Shown in pieces: positions 17,773-27,102 of a DNA stretch of 64,000 nt. The notes below the pieces were generated by a model that was given only the letters and a program-made list of their open reading frames with translations, ran no database searches and was not told the DNA's origin. This DNA comes from an uncultured bacterium (GTDB lineage Bacteria > Vulcanimicrobiota > Xenobia > Xenobiales > Xenobiaceae), in the NCBI GenBank assembly GCA_934644775.1, contig CAKUDB010000001.1:124001-188000 (forward strand), read 5' to 3'. How positions within the stretch are numbered: the stretch's first letter is position 1; each line of letters begins with the position of its first letter. The position numbers and the translations under genes were made by a program.

Positions 17773-18204
17773 TTAGTGACAGTCGCACTCGGCTGGGGAG
17801 CGGACTAATTTTTTTTTAGTATTTCGATTACATTCGGCGCAAGTGCCATAGAGAAAGACTACATGTTCATCGACGGTAAAACCGTTGGGAATATTATGGG
17901 TGTCGGCACCAATGCAGCAGTCTATTTCGTAAACTTTGCCGCAATTTTTACAATGGAAATGGTGATGGTGGTGTTTGCCGGCCATTTCGTAGCAAGTGCT
18001 CTTGCCTGGAACTTCTACGGCTTTAAAAATGCCATCTTCGGTGAAAAACTTGACGCTGCGGTAGATAGTAGCTATGCCTAAATTGGGTAAAAATTGTTGC
18101 GAGGCGATTAGAATTTCTTGAGGAGAGAGGGGACGATTGGCTTCTTTAACTACCTGGCGGATAATATTCCTTTGCTGCGTTCCGCGTCTAACGACTTTAC
18201 TCAC
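17773..18204 (-). CDS. Fur/PerR-family transcriptional regulator
   Basis: The 143-residue protein has an N-terminal winged helix (LSPQEILIASQQ, then GIATIYRSVKFF as recognition helix, about 26-55) and a C-terminal metal-binding dimerisation domain. Structural-zinc motifs are CKNC (85-88) and CAEC (122-125). A run of His (78-82, HFH to 84) precedes the first pair, as in Fur/PerR proteins. Two further cysteines (96-97) and a Cys/His-rich end (C140, C142, H143) are present. Which metal or peroxide it senses cannot be told. The GTG start follows AGAGG by 6 bases. An ABC permease gene follows directly. Confidence 0.88.
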   Translation of the reverse strand: MSKVVRRGTQQRNIIRQVVKEANRPLSPQEILIASQQFLPNLGIATIYRSVKFFTEDGIFKAVEVPGKSTCYEMAGKHHHHHFHCKNCGKVYEIDCCIGADTHNIPNGFTVDEHVVFLYGTCAECNRNTKKKLVRSPAECDCH

Positions 18205-18494
18205 ACTTAACCTCTTTTATTGGCAGTTGTTTATGTATATATAAGATGACTGTCTCCTTGTATTTGCACACTCCCTCTAGCTAGAGCCGAAGGAGTCCGG
18301 GAATATTTCTCCTTTGGCCTATTGAAATAACTGGCCTAAAGGAAAAATCTCCTCTCAGGATAGTGCCCTACCAATATTTGGGGCAAGCAACAAAGGAGAG
18401 CAGGGGACACCCCTTTTATTAGTGGAGTAGGCTCCTGCTCCCTCTAGGCTTTAGGCCGTTATATTCCCTAACTAGGCCAGTTATTCCTTATCAA

Positions 18495-20561
18495 TTAAGG
18501 GTGAGAGAAAGTAAAAGTTTGATCGTCGGAAGTAAATTTTTTACTCCATTTGCCAGTAACTTCGCGAGCTCTCCTACCGTGGCCCTTCCAGGTGATAGTT
18601 ATGTTGTAAGTTTCGTCTAAATTGGCTTCGTCGCAGCGCAACTCGGTGTAATTGTCGCCATTATCGTCCCACCAAGTATTTTGCCAGTGTTTGCTCAAGT
18701 TGCCATCTTGAGTTACTTCGATCTTGGCAATGTATAAACGGCGCTCTTTAGGGCCCACTCGCAAACTTTCGGCTCTGACGGTAAAGTTGCCCTTTTTGAC
18801 GACTTCTTCACCGTTGGCATTTTTATCTTGGGGAAGTTTAGTAAGCTCAACTTTTACTTTCTTAGTTTGGCCTTCGTTAAGGGCTATCTTCCCTCGACCG
18901 ACTTTATAGCCTGATTTGGAAACGGATATACGCACTAAACGGTCGGAAGGAACATTCCTAATTATAAAAGATCCGCTCCGATCGGTTAAGCCTCGCTGAC
19001 CGCTGCTTAAGGATACTCTGGCCCCTTTAATGGGACGCCCTTGGTAAGATACGACCTCGCCTACCAAAGTGGCGCTGCCATTTAAGACCGAAGTGCCGGG
19101 TAAGAGGTAAGAAGCCTCTTCGTCTGAAGTTGCTTCAGCTAATTTGTTGCGGATTTGGCTCTGCTTTTCGTAATAGTTGGCGTTATTTTTTTGTTGCTCG
19201 ACTTCTAAGGCCGCTTCGTCGGGAGAGACCGCTTTGACAGTTTTGGCTTGGGAGGCTGTCCCCTTATTGGAACTATGGCCGACTTTATCGAGATCGACAT
19301 TTCCTAAATCGTGCTCTATACTGGCGATTTGCTCGTCGATAGGGCTAAGCTTGGTGACAGAAGCTGAAGCCGCTGCTGGAGAAGCAGAACTTTTTATCTT
19401 AGTAGGTTTAGTAGTGGCTGCAGTTTTAGCAGAGGCTGTCGTTTGGGCCTTGGCCGTAGTTTTGGCAGTAGTTGTAGGCTTAGCAGCGGTTGTCGCTTTA
19501 GTAGCGGCTGTTGTTTGGGCTTTGGACGCAGTTTTGGCAACGGTTGTCGGTTTGGCAGTAGCGTTGGGGGTAGTGGCCACGGCCAGCAAATTGGCTGAGC
19601 TGGGACGCCCATCGACACTTACTCGCAGGGAGCCCGAAGGCATCCCCTGGGCCATTTTAAACTTAATATAGTTGGGTTGCCAATCTAAGATGCAACTATT
19701 GGGCAAGGCCATACCGGCAATAGATACGGTGCCAGTTTTCTGGCTACCTAAGCGGCTGCCCTTAATAAAGACGGTTTCGCCTACAGCTGGGTTAGCTGGC
19801 GTTACTTGAGTTACTTCAGGAAAAGCTTGGCTGGGCAAATTGATATTCCAGTTCAAATACAAAGGCTCACGACAGTAAAGGGCAAAAATTTGACCGGGAG
19901 CTACCAATTTGTCTAAGCTTTGGCTAGTTTTTGTCCAGCGGCCATTGACAAAGGTATCGCTATGGGGAGAGATCCAAGTTCTTTGTGGCCAGCTGGCCCT
20001 TTCTTGAAGATCGGTAGGCACAATAGTTTGGCCGCTCATATTGGTGAGGGTAATGCTCGGATTTTCTATGGCTTTGAGGCTAGGCAAGCCCACCAAGTTC
20101 CAGCCAGGTTGTAAACTGGTGACAACTGGTCTAGAAGAAGCCTTCTTACTCGTAAAATAGATTTTGCATGGAGCATCTGAGTAGGTAATGTAAGCCAAAC
20201 CCGGCTTCAGGCTTTGAGGCTCGTTGACTGGATCGATAGGGACGTAGCCATTTTGGCTCATTTTGTAGAGCATACGCTTTAAGCCCCAGACCGACTCTAC
20301 CTCTCTGACTGGGAAGGAGACTATTTGCCAGCCGGCTACGGCGCTTATGGAGTTGGCCTGGCCCAGAGCGGGAGGAACCGTTTGGGCAGAATAGGTAATG
20401 GCCGGAGGCGGAGCTGCAGGCAAAGGAGGCGGTGCCTCTTGACCTATAGCTTGGGCCCAAACCTTAGAGCTGAATAAACAGCTTAGGAATAATACCGCTA
20501 ACAGCGTTCCTAGGCAGCGGCTCTGCGGTTGGGGCCAGCTGCTGGGCACATTTCTTTTCAC
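18495..20561 (-). CDS. Secreted multidomain protein with TIG and carboxypeptidase-regulatory-like domains
   Basis: The 688-residue protein has a signal peptide (about 1-37, ending VWAQA), then two GWxIVSxP/GWNLVGLP repeats (about 77-230). An IPT/TIG domain follows (248-327: VTPANPAVGETVFIKGSRLG) and an Ala/Thr/Lys linker of about 75 residues (328-405) built from TTAKTTAKAQ-like repeats. A carboxypeptidase-regulatory-like beta-sandwich lies at 494-576 (VSYQGRPIKGARVSL, TDRSGSFIIRNV), and a C-terminal beta domain with NTWWDDNGDNYTEL ends the protein. Export and a cell-surface or extracellular binding role are inferred. The GTG start at 20561 follows AGGAG by 11 bases. It stands alone, with non-coding gaps on both sides. 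Confidence 0.75.
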   Translation of the reverse strand: MKRNVPSSWPQPQSRCLGTLLAVLFLSCLFSSKVWAQAIGQEAPPPLPAAPPPAITYSAQTVPPALGQANSISAVAGWQIVSFPVREVESVWGLKRMLYKMSQNGYVPIDPVNEPQSLKPGLAYITYSDAPCKIYFTSKKASSRPVVTSLQPGWNLVGLPSLKAIENPSITLTNMSGQTIVPTDLQERASWPQRTWISPHSDTFVNGRWTKTSQSLDKLVAPGQIFALYCREPLYLNWNINLPSQAFPEVTQVTPANPAVGETVFIKGSRLGSQKTGTVSIAGMALPNSCILDWQPNYIKFKMAQGMPSGSLRVSVDGRPSSANLLAVATTPNATAKPTTVAKTASKAQTTAATKATTAAKPTTTAKTTAKAQTTASAKTAATTKPTKIKSSASPAAASASVTKLSPIDEQIASIEHDLGNVDLDKVGHSSNKGTASQAKTVKAVSPDEAALEVEQQKNNANYYEKQSQIRNKLAEATSDEEASYLLPGTSVLNGSATLVGEVVSYQGRPIKGARVSLSSGQRGLTDRSGSFIIRNVPSDRLVRISVSKSGYKVGRGKIALNEGQTKKVKVELTKLPQDKNANGEEVVKKGNFTVRAESLRVGPKERRLYIAKIEVTQDGNLSKHWQNTWWDDNGDNYTELRCDEANLDETYNITITWKGHGRRAREVTGKWSKKFTSDDQTFTFSHP

Positions 20562-20809
20562 AGAATTTTCTTATCTCCTAATTGTTGGCAGAAGCTTAGA
20601 ACTGATCTATCTCTTTTGACATACTCTCCATAGATAGAAATAGCACCCTTTAAGGCCAATAGATTCAGTTCGCAGTGCTCATTATCTTCAAGTTTAGCAA
20701 CAATCTAGTGTTTCTGAAAGTGCAAAAACTATTTTCAACTTAACTATTTTCAGCTTGAAAATTTAGCGGGAAGGTGAAAGATATAATCTTATTACCCATC
20801 TTTCGCTTC

Positions 20810-22009
20810 TTAATTAAGAGGTAAAGGCAAATTCGTTAAATAGATTTTTTGGCTGCTAGAGGGATCTTTCTCTAAAGCGCAGCCCGAATTGAGTAGGGCT
20901 TGGCTTAGATCGGTAAGTTTAAGTTGGGCTGTTTGGGGCAAAAAATAGAGTGAGTTGGCAAAATGGCGGCCTAATATTTGGCTAGCTAGGGCTAGGGCTT
21001 GGTATTGCTCGGCTTTAATAGGTAGAGAACTCTGAGCTAGTTCTTTTTCTATTTCCGGCGGAATAGGTTGAGCTTGACGAAGTTCGGCTTGGCCTTCTTG
21101 TTGGTAAAATTTTTCCCAAGCGAGCAAACAGTGGTAAAAAGCTCCAGTGAACTTTTGACTATATTCGTGTGGAGTTGGTTTCTGCTCGACTAGGGGGAGG
21201 CTAGTTTGACTTAAATCTCTTATAGGATAGTTGTTGGAACTGGGGCCCAAATTCTCTCCTATAGCGGTAAGTTTATTGGAGGCCAGGCCTAAAGTTCGTT
21301 GGCGCAAGACGTCCCACAAGACTTGGGGCTCATGCCAGGCGGCCAATAGAGAACAACAGTCGGCGAAAGCTTCGTGGACGGCTGCCGTTTCAAAGTCTTT
21401 GTAATTATAGGGATAATAGCTATCTAAAATGGCATGACCAGTTTCATGGCTAATAGCGTCGGGGTGGACGTATTCGGCACTATGGCCCAGCCCTATACAC
21501 TTAAAGGGGGCGGGTTGGTAAAAAGGCAGGCCCCTCGCTATTTGAGGGTGGCCTACTACGATAGGTAGGGGCCTGTCGCTTAAAAGAAAATCCCGCCCCA
21601 AATCGGCTGAAAAGGAGTTGAGCGTCTTTTGGGCTGTCTGTATAGCTTGCAAATGCTGCCCCGAGCTGGTGAGCGAATCTTTTTCGATTTGGGGCAAGAT
21701 TTCGTCCAAATTGCGCTCGGGGCCATAGTGCCAGACCTCAAAATCTTGGCTGCGGGCCACTACTGGCACAGACCAGTGCTCGTAAAAAGGACGCCATTGC
21801 GGCCCTGGCTCTGGCGGCAGTTGCCCTTCCTTAGAGGTTGCAGCGGCAGATATTTCACTTTTGTCTTGAGGTGACAAGCTCAAAACTTCTAAAGTTTCAG
21901 CCGAAGGAGTTGGGGCCTCTCGGTTGGGAGAGGCGTGGGTGCGGCAATTTAAGCTTAAACCATCTAAGGGACGGTAAGTTAAGTTGTCAATTGCCGCTGA
22001 TTGGTACAT
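20810..22009 (-). CDS. Gluzincin-type zinc metallopeptidase without signal peptide
   Basis: The 399-residue protein carries HETGH (188-192) and, 21 residues on, HEAFAD with Glu213 as the likely third zinc ligand. This is the thermolysin-like HExxH...E arrangement. The flanking DAIS and AILDSYYP match the active-site helix of M4/M36-like peptidases. The rest is not recognisable and there is no signal peptide or membrane helix, which is unusual for this clan. The first 70 residues are Ser/Pro/Glu-rich and probably disordered. The ATG follows AAGGAAAGGG by about 9 bases. The substrate is unknown; an exported or structural family member remains possible. Confidence 0.7.
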   Translation of the reverse strand: MYQSAAIDNLTYRPLDGLSLNCRTHASPNREAPTPSAETLEVLSLSPQDKSEISAAATSKEGQLPPEPGPQWRPFYEHWSVPVVARSQDFEVWHYGPERNLDEILPQIEKDSLTSSGQHLQAIQTAQKTLNSFSADLGRDFLLSDRPLPIVVGHPQIARGLPFYQPAPFKCIGLGHSAEYVHPDAISHETGHAILDSYYPYNYKDFETAAVHEAFADCCSLLAAWHEPQVLWDVLRQRTLGLASNKLTAIGENLGPSSNNYPIRDLSQTSLPLVEQKPTPHEYSQKFTGAFYHCLLAWEKFYQQEGQAELRQAQPIPPEIEKELAQSSLPIKAEQYQALALASQILGRHFANSLYFLPQTAQLKLTDLSQALLNSGCALEKDPSSSQKIYLTNLPLPLN

Positions 22010-22276
22010 GGTAGTCGGCCCTTTCCTTTATTTTCGTATTTAGGCCGACCGCTGTGGTGGGGAGGTCTCAGCCTTCATACTCCGATTATGGCAGACAAAA
22101 GTGAAAAAAATAGCTCTATATCGTTAAGGGGCAATTGCCGCCTTTTAACAAAAATGTGAACATAGTAGCTTGCTGCCCGCCTAGCTTATTTGTGCCCGCC
22201 AGGCGGCCCGGATTGGCTTAGCGCCTTACCCCCTTAAGCTAAAGCCGGATCTAGGCCCTTCCCGGCTGATAGGGGC
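22010..22276. other. Intergenic stretch with no gene seen
   Basis: About 340 bases separate the metallopeptidase start and the SRPBCC gene end, including the terminator listed next. Apart from the ribosome-binding site and presumed promoter of the metallopeptidase at its left end, I see no open frame with a start signal, no tRNA-like fold and no repeat. Confidence 0.5.
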
Positions 22277-22316
22277 AAAAAAAGGCCGCCGCGACTAAGA
22301 AAATAGTCGCGGCGGC
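22277..22316 (-). terminator. Rho-independent terminator of the SRPBCC gene
   Basis: A perfect 13-base-pair GC-rich stem (22285-22297 with 22304-22316, loop of 6) is followed on the minus strand by seven T residues (22283-22277). It lies about 35 bases after the stop of the 22353-23459 gene. Confidence 0.9.
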
Positions 22317-22352
22317 AGGCAGCCGGCGTACCTTTCCGGCAAGATATAAAAA

Positions 22353-23459
22353 TTATTCGTCTTCGTCGTCGAGTTCTGGGACGGGCTGTGGATCCGGCTC
22401 TTCGTCTTCGGGCTCAAGCGGAGGTGGAGGCAACTCGCTTTCCTCAAAGGAGTCGGCACTCTGGATGAGCTCTTCTTTGATCTTGGCCGCTTGCTCTTCG
22501 GCTTCGCGGGTCATGCGCAAGAGCTCATCTTCGCCACTACCAGCTTGTAGAATTTCTTGAGCTGCTGCCAGAGCCGCCGCTTGAGCTTCGGCTTGCATTT
22601 TGGCTTGGCGCTCAGCTTCTTTGGCCGCCTTGCGGGCAGCGATAGTTTGGCGGGCTTCCTCTTCAGCTTTTAAGATAATGTGAAGCACACTGACAGCTTG
22701 CTCCATAAAGCGGTTAATCTCGGCCAACTTTTCGTCGCTTAGAGTATCTCCGTAGGTGGAACCGCGCACCAAGATGGCTGTGCGCTCGGCGCTACCGGTA
22801 AAAGATTTCAACTCGATAAATCCTGAAATTTCTCGCCAAGTAACTAAAAGCTCGTGGCTAGTTACCGCCATTACTTTGCCAGTCAGGTTCATACCGTTTT
22901 TAAGCTTTAAGCTTACCGGAGTGCCCGGATCACCAATAGAGCCCGACTTAGCTAGCCACTTAGTTAGACCGTCTTCGTCCTTATAATAGTGCATAAGGCG
23001 ATTATTTTCATAGGGGGCAGTAATGATAGCGAAAAAAGTACGCCGATTTTTATTCCAAAAATTTTCTACGTAGGTCTTAAATAAGGCCAACGACATCTCC
23101 CAACCCGATTTGGCGTCGCCTGCTCCGGCCTGCCCTTCGGCACCGGGGCCCGTTTCGACTATCTCAACTCGACAGCCGTTGCCATAGGAGCGGATAGAAA
23201 TGTTGAGCGTTTGGGTACCTAAGCCGGGAATAAGCGACTTCATAACTACTTTCTTGGGGGGGATAATGGTCGGCAAATAATAATCGATGCTAAAGCCAAA
23301 CTTCTCCCAAGTCATAGTTAAAGTACCACCATAGCCGGGCCACCCTACAACCTTGTCACAGAACCAGCGAGATAGGTGCTCCGGTTCTGTCCAGGCTTCA
23401 AAGGCACGCTCTGGGGCGACTTTGGTTATTGTATATCGTCTTATTTCCGGGACGCTCAT
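22353..23459 (-). CDS. SRPBCC/AHSA1-like protein with coiled-coil and acidic tail
   Basis: The 368-residue cytoplasmic protein begins with an AHSA1/START-like SRPBCC domain (about 1-145; RAFEAWTEPEHLSRWFCD is the classical motif). A second domain of similar size follows (about 150-265; ISGFIELKSF and a beta-rich core), probably another SRPBCC-type or SH3-like domain. Residues 270-345 form an Ala/Glu/Lys/Gln helical region and the end is Pro/Glu/Asp-rich. AHSA1 domains bind hydrophobic ligands or co-chaperones; the ligand here is unknown. The ATG at 23459 gives an intact first strand, with no strong Shine-Dalgarno. A strong terminator follows. Confidence 0.75.
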   Translation of the reverse strand: MSVPEIRRYTITKVAPERAFEAWTEPEHLSRWFCDKVVGWPGYGGTLTMTWEKFGFSIDYYLPTIIPPKKVVMKSLIPGLGTQTLNISIRSYGNGCRVEIVETGPGAEGQAGAGDAKSGWEMSLALFKTYVENFWNKNRRTFFAIITAPYENNRLMHYYKDEDGLTKWLAKSGSIGDPGTPVSLKLKNGMNLTGKVMAVTSHELLVTWREISGFIELKSFTGSAERTAILVRGSTYGDTLSDEKLAEINRFMEQAVSVLHIILKAEEEARQTIAARKAAKEAERQAKMQAEAQAAALAAAQEILQAGSGEDELLRMTREAEEQAAKIKEELIQSADSFEESELPPPPLEPEDEEPDPQPVPELDDEDE

Positions 23460-23664
23460 AAGCTTTGCAAAGTTCGCTCGATATTCGTGAAATCCTAGTC
23501 CTTAGGAGTCGTCGTTCTTTTGGGTTTCCCTGCTTAGAGGGCGGCTAGACGACCTTTTGATTCTGAACTATAGGATAGAATAAGGCGGAATAGTTGGGCC
23601 TTTCTTGAATAAAGCCCGCAGCCTATTAGTCGGTCTAGTTTCGCATTGCCAAGAGGTCTACCCC

Positions 23665-25575
23665 ATGTACACTTTTATTTCTGCTCCCATTTTCCACGCG
23701 GTGGTTCCGCCTTATTGTTGTCAGCTTGAGGGCAGCCGCCGCTTAGTTCTTCGTTTGCGTTTAAGCCAAGAATTGGCCATTGAAAATGTTTATGTGCGCA
23801 CAGCTCCCGAGGGCGAGGAAAATTTTACCCAAGCGGTTCGTTTACAGCCTAGCGAAAGGCCGGAAGGGGCCCAACCTAGTGACAGCACTTGGGAATGGTG
23901 GGAAGCTAGTTTGGAAGTAGACGTGCCCTTATTGCAATATCGTTTTTGCTGCGTGAGGGCCCAGGGTAATTTATATTTTAACGCCAAAGGTTTGTGTTCT
24001 TTTACCCCTTTAGACAGAGACGACTTTAAAGTTTCTTTAGTAAACGAGCCTCCTCAATGGGTGCAAGACTCAATTTTTTACCAAATTTTCCCAGAGCGCT
24101 TCTGTTGTGGCGACAGCTCCACCAATGTTAAAGACGGAGAGTATACTTTGGCGGGCAAGACGGCTAAAAGTTTCGCTTGGGGCGAGGCTGTGGATAAAGC
24201 TTGTGGCAATTGCTCTTTTTACGGCGGAGATTTGCCCGGCATTACTTCTAAGTTAGATTATTTGAGCCAATTGGGAGTAAATGCTCTCTATTTAAATCCT
24301 ATTTTTACTTCTCCGAGCAATCATAAGTACGATGTGGCCGACTATTACAATGTAGATCCCCATTTTGGCGGCAACCAAGCTTTGGCCCAATTGCGCCAAG
24401 CTACCCAAGATAAAAATATACGCTTAGTGCTCGATTTAGTGCCCAACCATTGTGGCAACCACAACGATTGGTTTAAAAGGGCTCAGCAAGATAAAAAGGC
24501 AGCGGAATATTCCTTCTTTACCTTTTATAACGATAATCCTGAGCAATACGAAATGTGGCTGGGAGTAAATACTTTGCCACGCTTAAATTATCGCTCTCCC
24601 GAATTGCGCCGCCGCATGTATGCTGCTCAAGATTCGGTTATGCGCCGCTGGCTGCGCGAGCCTTACTCTATTGACGGCTGGCGTTTAGATGTGGCCAATA
24701 TGTTAGCCCGGCAAAAGATGGATCAATTAGGCCACGAGATAGGCCGGGAGATGAGACAAGCTGTTAAAGCCGAAAATCCTCAAGCTTGGCTCTTGGGCGA
24801 GCAATTCTTCGATCCCAGCGACTACCAACAAGGGGACGAATTTGACGCTTCTATGAATTATCGGCCTTTTTGTATGCCTATAAACCAATGGATGGCCGGT
24901 TGTGATTTTGAAGCTTTTAAGGGCAGCCGTTGGGGCGACCGGGCCCCCTTAGCTAGCGCCGATCTTGTCGAGCAAATGCAAAGCTTCCGAGCGGCTATCC
25001 CCGAAAAAAACGCTTTAAATATGCTTAACTTGCTAGATAGTCACGATTTGCCCCGTGTCAAAACTTTTAACCAAGGGCGCACCGATAAAGCGGCTGCCCT
25101 TTATACCTTTATGTTCGCCTACCAAGGGGTGCCTTGCATCTATTATGGCGATGAAATAGGTATGGAAGGGGGTTGCGATCCTGACAACCGGCGCACCATG
25201 GTTTGGGACGAAGGCCAATGGGACAAGCAAATGTTGCAAATTATGAAAAGATTGTGCGCTGTGCGTAAAAAAGTGGCCAGTTTGCGTGGCGGCGGTTTGC
25301 AATGGCTTTATGCCGAAGGCGGCAGCTTAGCTTTTATGCGCGAAGGGGAAGGCCCCAGAGTTATTTGTACTATTACCAGAGAAGAAGAGTCTACAGCCCG
25401 AGGAAAGCTGCCCGAAGAGGCTTATAAAACTATTTCGGTAAAAGCTGCCGCCTTACCCGAGGGAGCCAAATTCAAAGGGTGGTTTAGCGGTAGGAGCGTT
25501 TGCGTAAAAGAAGGTTGTCTAGCTATTTTACCTTCTAAAGTAGAAGCAGAAATTTGGCTGGAAGAATCGGAATAA
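23665..25575 (+). CDS. GH13 alpha-glycosidase (neopullulanase/cyclomaltodextrinase type)
   Basis: The enzyme (636 residues) degrades alpha-glucans or maltodextrins in the cytoplasm; there is no signal peptide. An N-terminal CBM34-like beta domain (about 1-125) precedes the TIM barrel. The GH13 regions are all present: DLVPNHCG (I), GWRLDVANM with nucleophile Asp342 (II), WLLGEQF with acid/base Glu379 (III) and LLDSHDLPR with Asp461 (IV). A C-terminal beta domain follows. I chose ATG 23665 because AAGAGG lies 8 bases upstream; a TTG at 23605 would add 20 residues. Exact specificity (pullulan, cyclodextrin, maltose) cannot be read from sequence. It is a single gene with no sugar-operon neighbours. 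Confidence 0.88.
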   Translation: MYTFISAPIFHAVVPPYCCQLEGSRRLVLRLRLSQELAIENVYVRTAPEGEENFTQAVRLQPSERPEGAQPSDSTWEWWEASLEVDVPLLQYRFCCVRAQGNLYFNAKGLCSFTPLDRDDFKVSLVNEPPQWVQDSIFYQIFPERFCCGDSSTNVKDGEYTLAGKTAKSFAWGEAVDKACGNCSFYGGDLPGITSKLDYLSQLGVNALYLNPIFTSPSNHKYDVADYYNVDPHFGGNQALAQLRQATQDKNIRLVLDLVPNHCGNHNDWFKRAQQDKKAAEYSFFTFYNDNPEQYEMWLGVNTLPRLNYRSPELRRRMYAAQDSVMRRWLREPYSIDGWRLDVANMLARQKMDQLGHEIGREMRQAVKAENPQAWLLGEQFFDPSDYQQGDEFDASMNYRPFCMPINQWMAGCDFEAFKGSRWGDRAPLASADLVEQMQSFRAAIPEKNALNMLNLLDSHDLPRVKTFNQGRTDKAAALYTFMFAYQGVPCIYYGDEIGMEGGCDPDNRRTMVWDEGQWDKQMLQIMKRLCAVRKKVASLRGGGLQWLYAEGGSLAFMREGEGPRVICTITREEESTARGKLPEEAYKTISVKAAALPEGAKFKGWFSGRSVCVKEGCLAILPSKVEAEIWLEESE

Positions 25576-25784
25576 AAAAGAACAGGAGCAGCCCTAAAAA
25601 AAACGACTCCTCCTGCCCTCAAGAGCTTATAATGAGTTTCGATATATTGTTACAAATATAACGGAAGTCCTGCCACTTTAAGCTAAAATGCCCAATTTCC
25701 TCCTTATTGTAGGCAGGATAAAGGGGGAGGCTGTCTAAAGCGAATTTAGTTGTTTTAACCAATTTTTTTTGGAGTGTATATACT

Positions 25785-26993
25785 GTGGCCGACATTAACC
25801 TCGACAGAGTAAAAAAAATCATCAACGAATTAGAAGCTAACCCTACCGAACTTTACAATGACAGCTTCTTTATTACTTGGCGCTATCCCCAAGAGACCAT
25901 CAACGCCGTCCTTTTAGTAGCTGAAGCTTTACAGCGTTTAAATCGCGCCGGCAAATCCGTGAAAGTTTTTGATACCGGATTAGGTTTATCTATCTTCCGC
26001 GATAAGTCCACCCGCACTCGCTACTCCTTCAAGTCCGCTTGTAATATGCTCGGTTTAGGTACCGAAGAACTCGACGAGAGCACTTCTCAGATCGCTCACG
26101 GTGAGACCGTTCGCGAAACCGCTACCATGATTTCTTTCTTAACCGAAGTTATCGGTATTCGTGATGACATGTTTATTGGCGAAGGTCACCGCTATCAGAA
26201 AGAGATGTCCGATTCCATTCAGGAAAGCTACGAGCATGGCATTTTGCCTAACCGCACTTCCGTAGTCAACTTACAATGCGATCTCGATCACCCCACCCAG
26301 GCTCTGGCCGATTTGAGCCATATCATCGAGCGCTTCGGTGGCGTGGAGAACTTGCGTGGTAAGAAAGTGGCCATGACTTGGGCCTACTCTCCCAGCTATG
26401 GCAAGCCCCTCTCCGTTCCTCAGGGTATCATTGGCTTAATGAGCCGTTTCGGTATGGATGTAAGCTTAGCTTACCCCGAAGGTTACGATCTCTTAGACGA
26501 GCCTGTCGAAGCTGCTCGTAAGTTCTCCCAGGAGAGCGGCGGTAGCTTCAATATCACTCACTCTATGCAGGAAGCCTTCGAAAATGCCGACATCGTCTAT
26601 CCTAAGAGCTGGGCTCCCTTCACTGTAATGCAGGAGCGCACTGAGTTGCTTCGCTCCGGTCGCGCTTCCGAGCTCAAGGCCCTCGAAGAGAGAGCTTTGG
26701 CCCACAACGCTACCCACAAAGATTGGGAATGCACCGAAGAGATGATGAAACTTACCCGCGACGGCAAGGCCCTTTACTGCCATTGCTTGCCCGCTGACAT
26801 TAGTGGTGTCAGTTGCAAAGAAGGCGAATGCGCTGCTTCCGTCTTTGAGCGCTACCGCTTAGATACTTATGCCGAAGCCGCCCATAAGCCCTTCGTCATT
26901 GCCGCTATGATCTTGCTTACCCGCTTCCAGAATCCCGTCAATACCCTCGTCCAGCTCCTCGAGCGTGACAGAGAGCGCCGTATTGTTCGCTAG
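25785..26993 (+). CDS. ygeW: Knotted carbamoyltransferase YgeW
   Basis: The 402-residue protein is strikingly similar to E. coli YgeW, a knotted transcarbamylase whose physiological substrate is unproven and which is linked genetically to purine/ureide catabolism. Shared motifs include FRDKSTRTRYSF with the carbamoyl-phosphate site STRTR (75-79), SQIAHGETVRETATMISF (101-118), TWAYSPSYGKPLSVPQGI, and HCLPADISGVSCKEGE near the C-terminus. The GTG start follows GGAG by 10 bases. Codon use differs from its neighbours: Arg is mostly CGC/CGT, Leu often CTC, Phe TTC, which suggests high expression. A strong terminator follows. A xanthine dehydrogenase operon lies 16 kb downstream. Confidence 0.93.
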   Translation: MADINLDRVKKIINELEANPTELYNDSFFITWRYPQETINAVLLVAEALQRLNRAGKSVKVFDTGLGLSIFRDKSTRTRYSFKSACNMLGLGTEELDESTSQIAHGETVRETATMISFLTEVIGIRDDMFIGEGHRYQKEMSDSIQESYEHGILPNRTSVVNLQCDLDHPTQALADLSHIIERFGGVENLRGKKVAMTWAYSPSYGKPLSVPQGIIGLMSRFGMDVSLAYPEGYDLLDEPVEAARKFSQESGGSFNITHSMQEAFENADIVYPKSWAPFTVMQERTELLRSGRASELKALEERALAHNATHKDWECTEEMMKLTRDGKALYCHCLPADISGVSCKEGECAASVFERYRLDTYAEAAHKPFVIAAMILLTRFQNPVNTLVQLLERDRERRIVR

Positions 26994-27027
26994 TTCTTGC
27001 CCAGCGGCTGCTTAATAAAATAAGTAA

Positions 27028-27085
27028 GAGCCCCTGGCCTTAGTTTCCAGAAAGGAGCTAAGGCCAGGGGCTCTCATCTTTTAGG
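27028..27085. terminator. Bidirectional terminator between ygeW and htrA
   Basis: A perfect 16-base-pair stem (27028-27043 with 27058-27073, loop of 14) lies between the convergent ygeW and htrA genes. It is followed by TCATCTTTT on the plus strand and by an A/T-rich stretch on the other side, so it could stop transcription from both. Confidence 0.85.
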
Positions 27086-27102
27086 GCTGTCGATCTCTCT
27101 TC

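Noticed and set aside
19177..19671. 164-residue plus-strand frame opposite the secreted TIG protein
   Set aside because: It is the complement of the Thr/Ala/Lys linker, giving a low-complexity Val/Ala/Leu protein without a start signal.
25580..25620. Terminator after the GH13 gene
   Set aside because: The best stem is only 5-6 pairs with a long loop and no T-run.
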